Assembly: GCA_024637015.1 (NCBI GenBank)
Contig: JAGXGE010000026.1
Coordinates: 1-64,000, forward strand
Direction: 5' to 3'
Length of the DNA: 64,000 nucleotides
DNA from: Aequorivita sp.
GTDB taxonomy: Bacteria; Bacteroidota; Bacteroidia; Flavobacteriales; Flavobacteriaceae
Made by a program: the position numbers and the translations under genes. Positions 34,357 to 43,939 of the stretch are shown in pieces. Numbering within the stretch: the first letter of the stretch is position 1; each line of letters opens with the position of its first letter. The notes below the pieces were generated by a model, which was given only the letters and a program-made list of their open reading frames with translations, was not told the origin of the DNA and did not search any database.

Positions 34357-35244
34357 ATGACAAAACACAAAGCCGGATTCGTAAACATTATAGGTAACCC
34401 GAACGTAGGCAAAAGCACGCTGATGAATTCTTTTGTGGGCGAGCGACTTTCCATAATCACTTCCAAAGCACAAACTACACGCCACCGTATTCTGGGAATT
34501 GTAAACGGCGATGATTTTCAGGTGCTTTTGAGCGATACTCCAGGAATTATAAAACCTGCATATCAGCTTCAGGAAAGTATGATGGATTTTGTGAAATCTG
34601 CTTTTGAGGATGCCGATATTCTGCTTTATTTAGTTGAACTGGGCGAAAAGGAACTGAAAGACGAAGCGTTTTTCAACAAAATAACAAATGCTAAAATTCC
34701 AGTTTTACTTCTTATAAATAAAATAGACATCGGCAATGAGGAATTGCTTGCCGAAGCTCTCAAACTTTGGCAGGAAAAAGTTCCGAATGCTGAAATTTTC
34801 GCTATTTCGGCCCTTCAAAATTTTGGAGTTCCCGAAGTATTCAATCGAATTATAGAATTACTGCCCGAGTCGCCAGCGTTTTATCCAAAAGACCAACTAA
34901 CGGACAAACCCGAACGGTTTTTCGTAAACGAAGCTATTCGTGAAAAAATATTGATCCACTACAAAAAGGAAATTCCATATTCCGTCGAAATTGATACCGA
35001 GGAGTTTTTTGAAGACGAAACCATTATACGCATTCGCAGCGTGATAATGGTGGAACGTGAAACACAAAAAGGAATTATTATCGGTCACAAAGGCTCAGCG
35101 TTAAAGCGAGTAGGAACAGAAGCCAGGAAGGATTTGGAAAAGTTCTTCGGGAAACAAATCCATTTAGAGCTTTACGTGAAAGTGAACAAAAACTGGCGTA
35201 GTGATGAACGGCAGTTGCGCAGGTTCGGGTACAATAATAAATAA
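34357..35244 (+). CDS. era: GTPase Era
   Basis: A 295-residue ribosome-biogenesis GTPase that binds 16S rRNA during 30S maturation. The G domain has GNPNVGKST (residues 11-19), DTPG and NKID, and the C-terminal KH domain has IIIGHKGSALKRVG. Length is normal. It is convergent with the small membrane-protein gene downstream; the spacer is a repeat element. Confidence 0.97.
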   Translation: MTKHKAGFVNIIGNPNVGKSTLMNSFVGERLSIITSKAQTTRHRILGIVNGDDFQVLLSDTPGIIKPAYQLQESMMDFVKSAFEDADILLYLVELGEKELKDEAFFNKITNAKIPVLLLINKIDIGNEELLAEALKLWQEKVPNAEIFAISALQNFGVPEVFNRIIELLPESPAFYPKDQLTDKPERFFVNEAIREKILIHYKKEIPYSVEIDTEEFFEDETIIRIRSVIMVERETQKGIIIGHKGSALKRVGTEARKDLEKFFGKQIHLELYVKVNKNWRSDERQLRRFGYNNK

Positions 35245-35413
35245 AATTAAAAAAACAAATTCCAAATTCCAATGTTCAAATTCCCATCCCAGCTCTCCCA
35301 AAGGGAGGGATCGGTTCCGATTTTGAAGATTTTGTTTCGAACTTGAGTAAGCTTGTATTTTGAGATTTGAATTTTTGGAATTTATTTGTAATTTGGTTTT
35401 TGTAATTTGGAAT
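35245..35413. repeat. Heptad inverted-repeat element in a convergent spacer
   Basis: The left arm (about 35257-35286) has 7-nt units AAATTCC, AATGTTC. The right arm (about 35360-35412) has TTTGTAA, TTTGGTT, TTTGGAA. The centre holds a palindrome (CTCCCAAAGGGAG). It separates era from the convergent membrane-protein gene, so these elements are not confined to operons. Confidence 0.75.
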
Positions 35414-35902
35414 TTACTGAATAGTTTCCATCATAAAATTATATAGCTCCCACATTCCAGGTTTTCCTTTTTTCTTTCCCATTGCTCCTGCAAAATAGAG
35501 CAGAATCCAAGCTAAAACCAAAAAAACAGCTATGCCAACTTGAAGATCTATTGGGTTTCCCAAATTGTAATTGGAGTATAGCCAAGTAGCATTTACCATA
35601 AAAAGTATTCCCACGGCTACGTGCAGAAACATAAACATAGTCCAGACTGTGGGATTCGGTCCAAAAAAACCTTGTAGAGAGCAGGAGTTTTCATCTTTTT
35701 CAATTATTTCCAAATGCAATTGCGGTGACCAAAAATGCTGTTGGTTATTTGGAAGTTTTATAAAAAGATGATCATCTACACAGGAAACCACAAATTTGTT
35801 TTGAGACTTTTTTGCGTCCGAGAATCTCGCAAGCAATTGGGAACAAGGTTGTTCAATTTCCATTTGGAAACGTGGGCGCAATACTATTTCATTCGAAAGC
35901 AT
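35414..35902 (-). CDS. Conserved two-transmembrane protein
   Basis: A 162-residue protein. An N-terminal cytosolic part of about 85 residues (SNEIVLRPRFQMEIEQPC, then paired strands) is followed by two transmembrane helices (WTMFMFLHVAVGILFMV and VGIAVFLVLAWILLYFAG) and a short Lys-rich C-terminus. I recognise it only as a Bacteroidota conserved membrane protein of unknown function. It lies between era and der but on the opposite strand. Confidence 0.75.
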   Translation of the reverse strand: MLSNEIVLRPRFQMEIEQPCSQLLARFSDAKKSQNKFVVSCVDDHLFIKLPNNQQHFWSPQLHLEIIEKDENSCSLQGFFGPNPTVWTMFMFLHVAVGILFMVNATWLYSNYNLGNPIDLQVGIAVFLVLAWILLYFAGAMGKKKGKPGMWELYNFMMETIQ

Positions 35903-35959
35903 TCTTTAATTATTTATTTTAAAGCAGTTAAAATAGTATTTTTTCTGACAACTAAAAGC

Positions 35960-35967
35960 TATTTTTG
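35960..35967 (+). promoter_or_regulatory. Candidate -7 box TATTTTTG of der
   Basis: Full match to TAnnTTTG, 18 nt before the chosen der ATG at 35986. The -33 region is not clear. Confidence 0.5.
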
Positions 35968-35985
35968 CACCCTAAAATTAAGATT

Positions 35986-37290
35986 ATGAGCATTGTTGCC
36001 GTCGTAGGAAGACCGAATGTGGGTAAATCCACTTTTTTCAATAGATTGATTCAGCGTAGGGAAGCCATTGTTGATGCAGTGAGCGGAGTTACGCGTGACC
36101 GCCATTATGGAAAAAGCGATTGGAACGGAAAGGAATTTTCTTTAATTGACACGGGAGGTTATGTAAAAGGTAGCGATGACATTTTTGAAGCTGAAATAGA
36201 CAAACAAGTAGAGCTTGCTATTGGCGAAGCAGATGCTATAATCTTTATGGTTGATGTGGAAAGTGGTGTTACCGGAATGGATCAAGAGGTTGCAAAACTA
36301 CTTCGTCGTTCAAAGAAACCGATTTTTTTAGCAATCAATAAAGTTGATGGAGCTTCTCGAATGAACGCCGCATTGGAGTTTTATTCATTGGGTTTTGAGC
36401 ATCAATACAACCTTTCAAGTATAAATGGTAGTGGTACGGGAGAGTTATTGGATGATTTGGTAAAAGCATTACCAGATAGAGAAGAAGAGGATAATAGCGA
36501 ACTGCCTCGTTTTGCAGTTGTTGGTCGTCCAAATGCAGGAAAATCTTCTTTCATTAATGCCTTAATTGGTAAGGATAGATACATTGTTACTGACATTGCC
36601 GGAACCACGCGCGACAGTATTGATACCAAATACGACCGTTTCGGTTTTGAATTCAATTTGGTTGATACTGCTGGAATTCGTAAAAAAAGTAAAGTAAAAG
36701 AAGACTTAGAATTCTATTCCGTAATGCGAAGCGTTCGCGCCATTGAACATTGCGATGTTATTATCTTAGTTTTTGATGCCACCCGTGGTTTTGACGGACA
36801 GGTTGAAAATATTTTTTGGTTGGCCCAGCGCAACAATAAAGGGATTGTGATTCTAGCCAACAAGTGGGATTTGGTAGAAGACAAAGATACCAGCAGCGTG
36901 AAGGATTATGAAAAATACATCCGCCAGCAATGCGAACCTTTTGTGGATGTGCCGATTGTTTTTGTTTCAGTATTAACAAAACAACGTATTTATAAAGCTA
37001 TTGAAACTGCTGTAGAAGTTTACCAAAACCGAAGTAAAAAGGTTAAAACAAGTGAGCTTAACGAAGTAATGCTTCCTATAATTCAAGCATATCCACCACC
37101 AGCATATAAAGCGAAATATGTGAAAATAAAGTTCTGCACACAGTTGCCAACACCGTATCCAAGTTTTGCATTTTTCTGCAATCTGCCGCAATATGTGAAA
37201 GATCCGTACAAGCGTTTTATTGAGAATAAATTACGTGAAAATTTCGATTTTTCAGGAGTCCCGATTACTGTTTATTTTAGGAAGAAGTAG
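35986..37290 (+). CDS. der: GTPase Der (EngA)
   Basis: A 434-residue double-GTPase acting in 50S ribosome assembly. The two G domains are evident: GRPNVGKST (residues 9-17) with DTGG and NKVD, and GRPNAGKSS (near 182) with DTAG and NKWD. The C-terminal KH-like domain ends in [10 protein letters not shown]. The ATG at 35986 starts [11 protein letters not shown], as in orthologues; the in-frame start 21 nt earlier lies just behind the -7 box. Confidence 0.97.
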   Translation: MSIVAVVGRPNVGKSTFFNRLIQRREAIVDAVSGVTRDRHYGKSDWNGKEFSLIDTGGYVKGSDDIFEAEIDKQVELAIGEADAIIFMVDVESGVTGMDQEVAKLLRRSKKPIFLAINKVDGASRMNAALEFYSLGFEHQYNLSSINGSGTGELLDDLVKALPDREEEDNSELPRFAVVGRPNAGKSSFINALIGKDRYIVTDIAGTTRDSIDTKYDRFGFEFNLVDTAGIRKKSKVKEDLEFYSVMRSVRAIEHCDVIILVFDATRGFDGQVENIFWLAQRNNKGIVILANKWDLVEDKDTSSVKDYEKYIRQQCEPFVDVPIVFVSVLTKQRIYKAIETAVEVYQNRSKKVKTSELNEVMLPIIQAYPPPAYKAKYVKIKFCTQLPTPYPSFAFFCNLPQYVKDPYKRFIENKLRENFDFSGVPITVYFRKK

Positions 37291-37310
37291 GCTTGAATTA
37301 TAATAATTTT

Positions 37311-37868
37311 TTAGGATATTTTTCTTAAACTTTTTGACGCCATTCTAGTTGCTATGACTTTTGGGACATTGCTACTGTCCCATATTTTTATTATTGCGTC
37401 AACGCCCATATCGATTCCTTCATAATATTTATCTTCTTTAAATTTTGGAATCATAACACTATCGATTATTTGTTTACAAATAGAATCTGTGAGAACCTTT
37501 TCTGTTCCATATCCAGTGCTTATGGCGACTTTTCTTAGTGGCTTCGAAAAAACAATTAAAAGGCCATTATCAAGGTCTTTTTGTCCTACGCCCCAATAAT
37601 TCCCTAAATCACTAGCGTATTTTTGAATGTCATTATAAGGGAAAATGGAGTCTACAGTTACTACTGCTATTTGTCGGGTAGTTTTATCTCCGTATTGACC
37701 TAGTTTGGTGGCAAGTTCGTTATTTTCTGAAATTGAAAATATATACGAATAATCAACTACCGCTAAAGAATTGGGGTTCTCTTGAAAAACTGTTGAATTT
37801 TCTTTATCCTGACTTTTACAGGAAAGAACAGTTATCAAAAGTAAAAATGATAATAATGACAGTTTCAT
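37311..37868 (-). CDS. TPM-domain lipoprotein
   Basis: A TPM (YgcG-type) domain protein of 185 residues from the ATG at 37868. The signal peptide KLSLLSFLLLITVLSC ends at a lipobox Cys17. The TPM fold is seen in TTRQIAVVTVDSIFPYND, YWGVGQKDLDNGLLIVFSKPLRK and ISTGYGTEKVLTDS. The in-frame upstream start at 37898 would disrupt the signal peptide. It is the last of three consecutive TPM genes in the LemA operon. The TPM family is linked to membrane-protein turnover or photosystem repair elsewhere; the role here is unknown. Confidence 0.85.
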   Translation of the reverse strand: MKLSLLSFLLLITVLSCKSQDKENSTVFQENPNSLAVVDYSYIFSISENNELATKLGQYGDKTTRQIAVVTVDSIFPYNDIQKYASDLGNYWGVGQKDLDNGLLIVFSKPLRKVAISTGYGTEKVLTDSICKQIIDSVMIPKFKEDKYYEGIDMGVDAIIKIWDSSNVPKVIATRMASKSLRKIS

Positions 37869-37891
37869 GCTTATGACATAAATATTAAAAT

Positions 37892-38671
37892 CTACCACCC
37901 ACCACTAGCCCCGCCGCCGCCAAAACCACCGCCGCCGAAACCGCCGCCAAAGCCACCTCCGCCGCCTCCGAAGCTGCCTCCGCCGCCGCCAAAACCACCT
38001 CGGCCTAGGCTACTGAGCACGATAATGTCTAGCAAACTTCCGCCACCACCTTTACCGCCTTTGCCCCCTTTACGGATTAAAGCGAGAATAATGATGATAA
38101 ATACGAAAATGATAAAAAACGGAATGTGTCCGCTGTCCTTTTTCCCGAAATCACGGTCTTCCTTGAATTCTCCTTTTAAAGCTAAAAAAATGGCGTCACT
38201 TCCTTTGTCTAAGCCAGCGTAGAAATTCCCAGTTTTAAATTCAGGAATCATTATACGGTTGATGATGCGTTCAGACATTAAATCTGTTATGCGGTATTCA
38301 ATTCCGTAGCCTGTATTTATGTCAACTTTCCGATCGTCTTTGGCAAGGGTGATAACAATCCCGTTGCCTTCGTCTTTTTGACCGATACCCCATTTTTGTC
38401 CCCATTCCGCACCGAGCATTGATATGTCTTCACCGTTAGTGGAACCAATAATGATACAAACTATTTGTGTGGAAGTTGAATCTGCATAGCGGATCAACTT
38501 GCTTTCCAATGCTGTTTTCTGTGAAGGGGTAAGCAGGTTTATATAATCATAAACTGAAGTTTGTTTTTCAGGTTTTGGAGGAATTTCATACTGGGCCGAA
38601 ACATTTTCAGATAGAAATGCAGTGGCAATTAATACAAACAGTATTTTATATTTCTGAAGAAAATATTTCAT
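37892..38671 (-). CDS. TPM-domain membrane protein, YgcG family
   Basis: A 259-residue protein. A signal peptide (ending ENVSAQ) and a TPM domain (TSVYDYINLLTPSQKTALES, then KWGIGQKDEGNGIVITLAKDDRK, NTGYGIEYRITD) are followed by one transmembrane helix (FFIIFVFIIIILALIRK) and a Gly/Phe-rich tail with repeated GGGFGG units ending in GGW. The tail is typical of YgcG proteins. It is probably an inner-membrane protein with the TPM domain outside, encoded with LemA. Confidence 0.92.
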   Translation of the reverse strand: MKYFLQKYKILFVLIATAFLSENVSAQYEIPPKPEKQTSVYDYINLLTPSQKTALESKLIRYADSTSTQIVCIIIGSTNGEDISMLGAEWGQKWGIGQKDEGNGIVITLAKDDRKVDINTGYGIEYRITDLMSERIINRIMIPEFKTGNFYAGLDKGSDAIFLALKGEFKEDRDFGKKDSGHIPFFIIFVFIIIILALIRKGGKGGKGGGGSLLDIIVLSSLGRGGFGGGGGSFGGGGGGFGGGFGGGGFGGGGASGGW

Positions 38672-38717
38672 TGAAGTTGTTTACTGCCAACAGATTCGCT
38701 GACTGAATATTAAAAAA

Positions 38718-39179
38718 TCACCCTACCGAAATATCATCTGGCAGTTCATTTTTGTCGTCTTTTTTGTGTGGAAAGTGCTTTTTCAACTGTTCGCCAGCTT
38801 TTAAGATTCCTTCCACCAAGCCTTGTTTCATATCACCATTTTTAAAATGGTTTATGATAATGTCCTTGGTGCTTTCCCAAAAATTCTGGCCAACGATATC
38901 GTTGATGCCTTTGTCACCCATTATTACAAGAGTTCGGTCTTGAACAGCAACATAAATAAGCACACCGTTGCTTTCTTTGGTGTTGTGCATGTTTAGCATA
39001 TCAAAAACTTCTGCAGCACGATCAAAGGCGTCAATTTGTTCGTTGGGTTCTTCTGCAGAAATGGAAGTGGGTTCCAAATGCACGCGTATCTCGCCCGAAG
39101 TATTTTTTTCAGCAATACGAATTGCTTCAACAATAGCGGCTTCGTCTTCCGAAGTAAGAAAATCTTCTACTTTTGACAT
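38718..39179 (-). CDS. TPM-domain protein without signal peptide
   Basis: A 153-residue TPM domain protein. KNTSGEIRVHLEPTS and a NGVLIYVAVQDRTLVIMGDKGIND block carry the domain; a Lys-rich tail follows. No signal peptide or transmembrane helix is visible, so it is probably cytosolic, unlike its two neighbours. Its start is 1 nt after the LemA stop, which indicates tight translational coupling. Confidence 0.88.
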   Translation of the reverse strand: MSKVEDFLTSEDEAAIVEAIRIAEKNTSGEIRVHLEPTSISAEEPNEQIDAFDRAAEVFDMLNMHNTKESNGVLIYVAVQDRTLVIMGDKGINDIVGQNFWESTKDIIINHFKNGDMKQGLVEGILKAGEQLKKHFPHKKDDKNELPDDISVG

Positions 39180-39180
39180 T

Positions 39181-39789
39181 TTAATTATCTTTTCCTAAGT
39201 CATCAAAATTCACTTTTGGCGCATTTTCGCTTCCTGCATCGGCTTTGAAATATGCTTTTTCGTGAAAGCCTAAAATTCCTGCAAAGAGCTTCGTCGGAAA
39301 TTGATTTACTTTAGTGTTAAACTCACGAGCTGTGTCATTAAATCTATTACGTTCAACATTGATGCGGTTTTCGGTGCGCTCCAATTCGTTTATCAATTCC
39401 TTGAAATTTTCATTCGCCTTTAAATCTGGATATCTTTCAAAAACAGCCAACAAACGCGAAAGGGCAGAGGTGACACCAGCCTGTGCTTGCTGGTATTGCG
39501 CAAGTTGTTCGGGTGTAATATTTGAAGGATCAATGTTGACAGACGTTGCTTTGCTTCTTGCTTCGGTTACAGCAACTAAAGTTGACTGTTCAAATTCTGC
39601 ATAGCCTTTTGCAGTGCTCACAATATTTGGGATAAGATCTGCACGACGTTGGTAGGAACTTTCTACATTTGCCCACTGTGCTGTGGCATTTTGATCCAAT
39701 ACGACCAGTTTATTGTTTAGGCTTGCCATATGGGCGCCGATAAGGAGAATAATGCCAAGAATAATAATAATGGGTAACCATTTTTTCAT
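39181..39789 (-). CDS. LemA family protein
   Basis: A 202-residue LemA protein: one N-terminal transmembrane helix (LPIIIILGIILLIGAHMA) and a long helical domain with the hallmarks WANVESSYQRRADLIPNIV and FERYPDLKANENFKELINELERTENRI, ending in the conserved NQFPTKLFAGILGF. It is membrane anchored and its function is unclear. Its neighbours are three TPM genes downstream and MerR and M23 genes upstream, a set repeated in many Bacteroidota genomes. Confidence 0.95.
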   Translation of the reverse strand: MKKWLPIIIILGIILLIGAHMASLNNKLVVLDQNATAQWANVESSYQRRADLIPNIVSTAKGYAEFEQSTLVAVTEARSKATSVNIDPSNITPEQLAQYQQAQAGVTSALSRLLAVFERYPDLKANENFKELINELERTENRINVERNRFNDTAREFNTKVNQFPTKLFAGILGFHEKAYFKADAGSENAPKVNFDDLGKDN

Positions 39790-39802
39790 GATGAGGTTGT
39801 TT

Positions 39803-40132
39803 TTAGAGTTGTTCTTTTATTTTTAAAAGTTCTGCTTTTACAGTTTCAAGTTTGCGTATAATTTCAAACTGGTCAAGTGTTTTTTGTTTATTTTCCTTTA
39901 AATGAATTTTTGCGCCTTCCAGTGTAAACCCACGTTCTTTCACTAAATGGTAGATAAGTTCTAGATTTTTTATGTCTTGGGGCGTAAACTTTCTGTTGCC
40001 TTTAGCATTTTTTTTGGGTTTCAATGCATCAAATTCTTTTTCCCAAAAACGTATCAGCGAGGTATTCACGCCGAAAGCCTCGGCCACTTCGCCAATGCTG
40101 TAATATAATCTTTCGGGTAGGTCTATGTGCAT
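39803..40132 (-). CDS. MerR-family transcriptional regulator
   Basis: A 109-residue MerR-type protein with the winged HTH at the N-terminus (YYSIGEVAEAFGVNTSLIRFWEKEFDALKPKKNAKGNRKFT) and a short coiled dimerisation helix (IKLxKENKQKT-like, then LETVKAELLKIKEQL). No effector-binding domain is present, so it is a minimal MerR. It is encoded between the M23 peptidase and LemA genes and may control this unit. Confidence 0.9.
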   Translation of the reverse strand: MHIDLPERLYYSIGEVAEAFGVNTSLIRFWEKEFDALKPKKNAKGNRKFTPQDIKNLELIYHLVKERGFTLEGAKIHLKENKQKTLDQFEIIRKLETVKAELLKIKEQL

Positions 40133-40157
40133 TTTTTCAGTTGTGAGTTTTGAAAGG

Positions 40158-41135
40158 TTAGTCTAAAGACTGATTTTCCTGTTGTGCCTTTGTAAGTATC
40201 TCTGCAAATTCTTCAGCAGTTAAGCTTCCGTAGTAAAAATTTATCGGATTGATTCGATCGCCATCCTTAAACACCTCATAATGGCAATGCGGAGCCTCAC
40301 TTCTTCCGGTACTTCCCACAAAACCAATTATGTCCCCTCGCTGCACCTTTTTTCCAGCGCGTACATTGTATTTGTAAAGATGAGCATAAAGACTTTCATA
40401 ACCATAACCATGATCTACAACAATGTGATTTCCATAACCAGTTGCTGTATTATCTGCGCGCGTAATAACACCATCACCGGTAGCATAAACAGGTGTTCCG
40501 CGTGGAGCGGTAAAATCCATTCCATAGTGAAATTTTCGAGCTTTTGTAAATGGGTCGGTTCTGTAGCCATATCCTGAAGCCATACGCGTTAAATCTTCAT
40601 TCTTTACTGGTTGAATTGCCGGAATGGCGGCCAAAAGCTTCTCTTTATTCAATGCAAGTTTAGCTATTTCTTCAAGTGATTTTGACTGCACTACGATTTG
40701 CTTAGTCAAAATATCCAAATTTCGGGTTGTATTTACTATCAATTTTGAATTGTCAAAACCCTCCAGATCTTTGTAACGGTTTATCCCTCCAAATCCTGCC
40801 TTTCGCTGTTCTTCGGGAATGGGGTTTGATTCAAAATAAACACGATACAGATTGTTGTCGCGATCTTCCACTTCCGCTAGAACTGCCTGTGCTTGATTCA
40901 TTTTTTTATTTAAAAGCTCAAACTGAAGCTGCATATTGTTCAACTCCCTTTGGAGAGACATTTCCTTTGGGGTTTGGACTGAGGGAAGATTTATATAAAT
41001 TAAAAGCAATAAAAAACCGCTCAAAAACATTCCCAAAAGACTTAGGACGAAAATCTTCAGTTTTCTTCCTTTCTTCTTTTCTATTTTTCGGTACGAAAGC
41101 GTTTCACTATCGTAATAATATTTAACCTTAGACAT
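40158..41135 (-). CDS. M23 family metallopeptidase
   Basis: A 325-residue periplasmic-facing peptidoglycan peptidase or regulator. An N-terminal cytosolic tail (20-25 basic residues) precedes a transmembrane helix (LKIFVLSLLGMFLSGFLLLLIYI). A coiled-coil stretch (residues about 60-100) and the C-terminal LytM/M23 domain follow. The zinc ligands are in FHYGMDFTAPRGTPVY (His and Asp) and HCHYEVF, and GNHIVVDHGYGYESLYAHL is intact. All metal ligands appear present, so it may be active. It is divergent from alaS. Confidence 0.93.
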   Translation of the reverse strand: MSKVKYYYDSETLSYRKIEKKKGRKLKIFVLSLLGMFLSGFLLLLIYINLPSVQTPKEMSLQRELNNMQLQFELLNKKMNQAQAVLAEVEDRDNNLYRVYFESNPIPEEQRKAGFGGINRYKDLEGFDNSKLIVNTTRNLDILTKQIVVQSKSLEEIAKLALNKEKLLAAIPAIQPVKNEDLTRMASGYGYRTDPFTKARKFHYGMDFTAPRGTPVYATGDGVITRADNTATGYGNHIVVDHGYGYESLYAHLYKYNVRAGKKVQRGDIIGFVGSTGRSEAPHCHYEVFKDGDRINPINFYYGSLTAEEFAEILTKAQQENQSLD

Positions 41136-41150
41136 GCGTTAAAAAATTGC

Positions 41151-41158
41151 TATTTTTG
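41151..41158 (+). promoter_or_regulatory. Candidate -7 box TATTTTTG upstream of alaS
   Basis: Full match to TAnnTTTG in the 123-bp divergent spacer; about 100 nt upstream of the alaS ATG. It would imply a long leader, so another promoter may be used. Confidence 0.35.
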
Positions 41159-41258
41159 CGCGTTACTTGTTGGCGCGAATTAAAGGTAACGTTTTTACAA
41201 ATATAGAAATTGTTTACTAGTGTGCCCAACTCTTAATTTTAGCATAATTTTATAGGAA

Positions 41259-43871
41259 ATGAAGTCCAAGGAAATACGTTCACAGTTTTTAAAATTTTTC
41301 GAGTCAAAACAACACCTTATTGTTTCGTCAGCGCCCATGGTCGTGAAAAATGATCCAACTCTAATGTTTATAAACAGTGGGATGGCTCCGTTTAAGGAAT
41401 ATTTCTTGGGAAATGGAAAGCCGAAAAGCAACCGAATTGCCGATACGCAGAAATGTCTTCGCGTTAGCGGAAAACATAACGATTTGGAGGAAGTTGGCAT
41501 GGACACCTACCACCACACCATGTTCGAGATGCTCGGAAACTGGAGTTTTGGCGATTATTTTAAAAAAGAAGCAATAGAATGGGCATGGGAACTTTTGACC
41601 GAAGTTTTAAAAATTGACAAAGAAATTCTCTATGTCACTATTTTTGAAGGAGACGATAGTGAAGGTTTGGAACGCGATACCGAAGCCTACAATCTTTGGA
41701 AACAATTTGTGCCCGAAGACCGAATTTTAAACGGAAATAAAAAAGATAACTTTTGGGAAATGGGCGATCAAGGTCCTTGTGGACCTTGTAGTGAAATACA
41801 TGTTGATATTCGTTCTTCGGAAGAAAAAGCTAAAATTCCAGGAAAAGATTTAGTGAACAACGACCATCCGCAAGTGGTTGAAATCTGGAATTTGGTTTTT
41901 ATGCAATTCAATCGAAAAGCCAGCGGTAGCCTTGAAAAACTGCCTTCACAGCACGTTGATACGGGGATGGGCTTTGAGCGTTTGTGCATGGTTTTGCAAA
42001 ATAAACAGAGCAATTATGACACCGATGTTTTCTCACCTTTGATTCGTGAAATTGGTGCAATAACAAATTCAAAATACGGAAAAGACGAAAAGAAAGACAT
42101 CGCCACCCGCGTAATTGCCGATCACATTCGTGCCGTTGCATTTTCAATTGCAGATGGCCAGCTTCCGAGCAATACTGGTGCTGGTTATGTGATTCGTAGA
42201 ATTTTAAGAAGAGCAATTCGATACGGATTTACGTTTTTGGATAAAAAAGAGCCTTTCATTTATAAATTGATAGAAACACTGAGTGCGCAAATGGGAGATG
42301 CTTTTCCCGAGCTTATTACTGAAAAGAACTTAATCACAAACGTTATCCGCGAAGAGGAACAATCCTTTTTGAGAACGTTAGATCAAGGTTTGGTTTTGCT
42401 TGAAAATGTCATTGAAACCGCAGATTCAAAAGAAATTTCTGGAAAAAAAGCCTTTGAATTGTACGATACCTTTGGCTTCCCGATAGATTTAACGGCTTTA
42501 ATTCTTCGCGAGCGCGGTTATTCTTTAAATGAAAAAGAGTTTGATGCTGAACTTCAGCAACAAAAAGAACGTTCCCGAGCAGCAACAAAGGTTGAAACTG
42601 GCGATTGGGTTGTTTTAGAAAAAGACGATGTAGAGGAATTTGTGGGCTACGATACTTTGGAAACCCAAGTAAAAATTACCCGTTACAGAAAAGTGGAAAG
42701 TAAAAAAGAAGGCGAAATGTACCAACTCGTTTTCAACTTAACCCCTTTTTATCCAGAAGGTGGAGGCCAAGTAGGCGACAAAGGGTATTTGGAAGCTACT
42801 GATGGTGGCGTAACTTATATCGTAGATACCAAAAAGGAGAACAATTTAATAATTCACTTCACAAAAGCGCTTCCGCGAAATCCCGAAACTACTTTTAAAG
42901 CTGTAGTTGATCATAAACAAAGAAGTCGAACCGCTTCAAACCATACAGCAACGCATCTGCTACACCAAGGATTGCGAAATATTTTGGGCGAACATGTGGC
43001 GCAAAAGGGAAGTATGGTTCACAGTAGAAATTTGCGTTTCGATTTTTCACACTTTGCTAAAATGACTGATGAAGAATTAAAGCAAGTTGAGAATTTTGTA
43101 AATGCAAGAATCCGCGAAGGAATCGCTTTGGAAGAACGAAGAAATATTCCCTACCAGCAAGCACTTGACGAAGGTGCAATTGCACTTTTTGGCGAAAAAT
43201 ATGGCGATAGCGTTCGAGCAATAAAATTTGGAAAATCGATGGAATTATGCGGTGGAACGCACGTACCCAATACAAATGATATTTGGCATTTTATAATCAC
43301 TTCGGAGGGGGCGGTTGCTTCTGGAATTAGAAGGATTGAAGCCATTACTGGAGATGCCGCAAAGCAATACTTTATTGATAGAAGTGAATCGTTCTCATCA
43401 CTTCAAAAAGCGATGAACAATACCCAAGATCCAGTAAAAGCAGTTGAAAACTTACAGGAAGAAAATAGCAATTTGCAGAAACAGATTCAACAATTGTTGA
43501 AGGACAAAGCGAAAAATATAAAAGGCGATTTGAAGTCTGAAATACAGCAAATTAGCGGCGTAAATTTCCTTGCCAAAAAAATCGATTTGGATGCCGGCGG
43601 AATGAAAGATTTAGCTTTTGAAATGGGTGGAGAAACTGAAAATCTATTTTTGGTTTTTGGAGCCGAAAACGATGGCAAAGCTATACTGGCTTGCTACATT
43701 TCAAAAGAATTGGCTACTGAAAAAGGACTTGATGCTGGAAAAATTATCCGTGAACTTGGAAAATACATCCAAGGCGGCGGCGGCGGACAACCATTCTTCG
43801 CAACAGCAGGCGGTAAAAATCCTGCGGGAATAGATGAGGCTTTGGAAAAAGCAAAAAGCTTTTTGGATTAA
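41259..43871 (+). CDS. alaS: Alanyl-tRNA synthetase
   Basis: An 870-residue class II synthetase. The catalytic domain shows [18 protein letters not shown], the class II motifs and [17 protein letters not shown]. The editing domain has HTATHLLHQ and CGGTH, the zinc-binding motifs that clear mischarged Ser/Gly-tRNA. The C-terminal domain ends with [13 protein letters not shown]. All family parts are present in order and length is normal. It is followed by a repeat element and the GSCFA gene. Confidence 0.97.
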   Translation: MKSKEIRSQFLKFFESKQHLIVSSAPMVVKNDPTLMFINSGMAPFKEYFLGNGKPKSNRIADTQKCLRVSGKHNDLEEVGMDTYHHTMFEMLGNWSFGDYFKKEAIEWAWELLTEVLKIDKEILYVTIFEGDDSEGLERDTEAYNLWKQFVPEDRILNGNKKDNFWEMGDQGPCGPCSEIHVDIRSSEEKAKIPGKDLVNNDHPQVVEIWNLVFMQFNRKASGSLEKLPSQHVDTGMGFERLCMVLQNKQSNYDTDVFSPLIREIGAITNSKYGKDEKKDIATRVIADHIRAVAFSIADGQLPSNTGAGYVIRRILRRAIRYGFTFLDKKEPFIYKLIETLSAQMGDAFPELITEKNLITNVIREEEQSFLRTLDQGLVLLENVIETADSKEISGKKAFELYDTFGFPIDLTALILRERGYSLNEKEFDAELQQQKERSRAATKVETGDWVVLEKDDVEEFVGYDTLETQVKITRYRKVESKKEGEMYQLVFNLTPFYPEGGGQVGDKGYLEATDGGVTYIVDTKKENNLIIHFTKALPRNPETTFKAVVDHKQRSRTASNHTATHLLHQGLRNILGEHVAQKGSMVHSRNLRFDFSHFAKMTDEELKQVENFVNARIREGIALEERRNIPYQQALDEGAIALFGEKYGDSVRAIKFGKSMELCGGTHVPNTNDIWHFIITSEGAVASGIRRIEAITGDAAKQYFIDRSESFSSLQKAMNNTQDPVKAVENLQEENSNLQKQIQQLLKDKAKNIKGDLKSEIQQISGVNFLAKKIDLDAGGMKDLAFEMGGETENLFLVFGAENDGKAILACYISKELATEKGLDAGKIIRELGKYIQGGGGGQPFFATAGGKNPAGIDEALEKAKSFLD

Positions 43872-43924
43872 CTCTTTGCCTCTGTGGTAAACATTACAAC
43901 GCAGAGGCATATAGGACACAGAGA
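43872..43924. repeat. CCACAGAGG-family inverted repeat, compact copy
   Basis: CTCTTTGCCTCTGTGGT is followed 11 nt later by GCAGAGGCATATAGGACACA and GAG. The arms match those of the element at 4767-4914 but lie in the opposite order and close together, forming a hairpin directly after alaS. Confidence 0.7.
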
Positions 43925-43939
43925 TTTTGTAGAAAAAAA

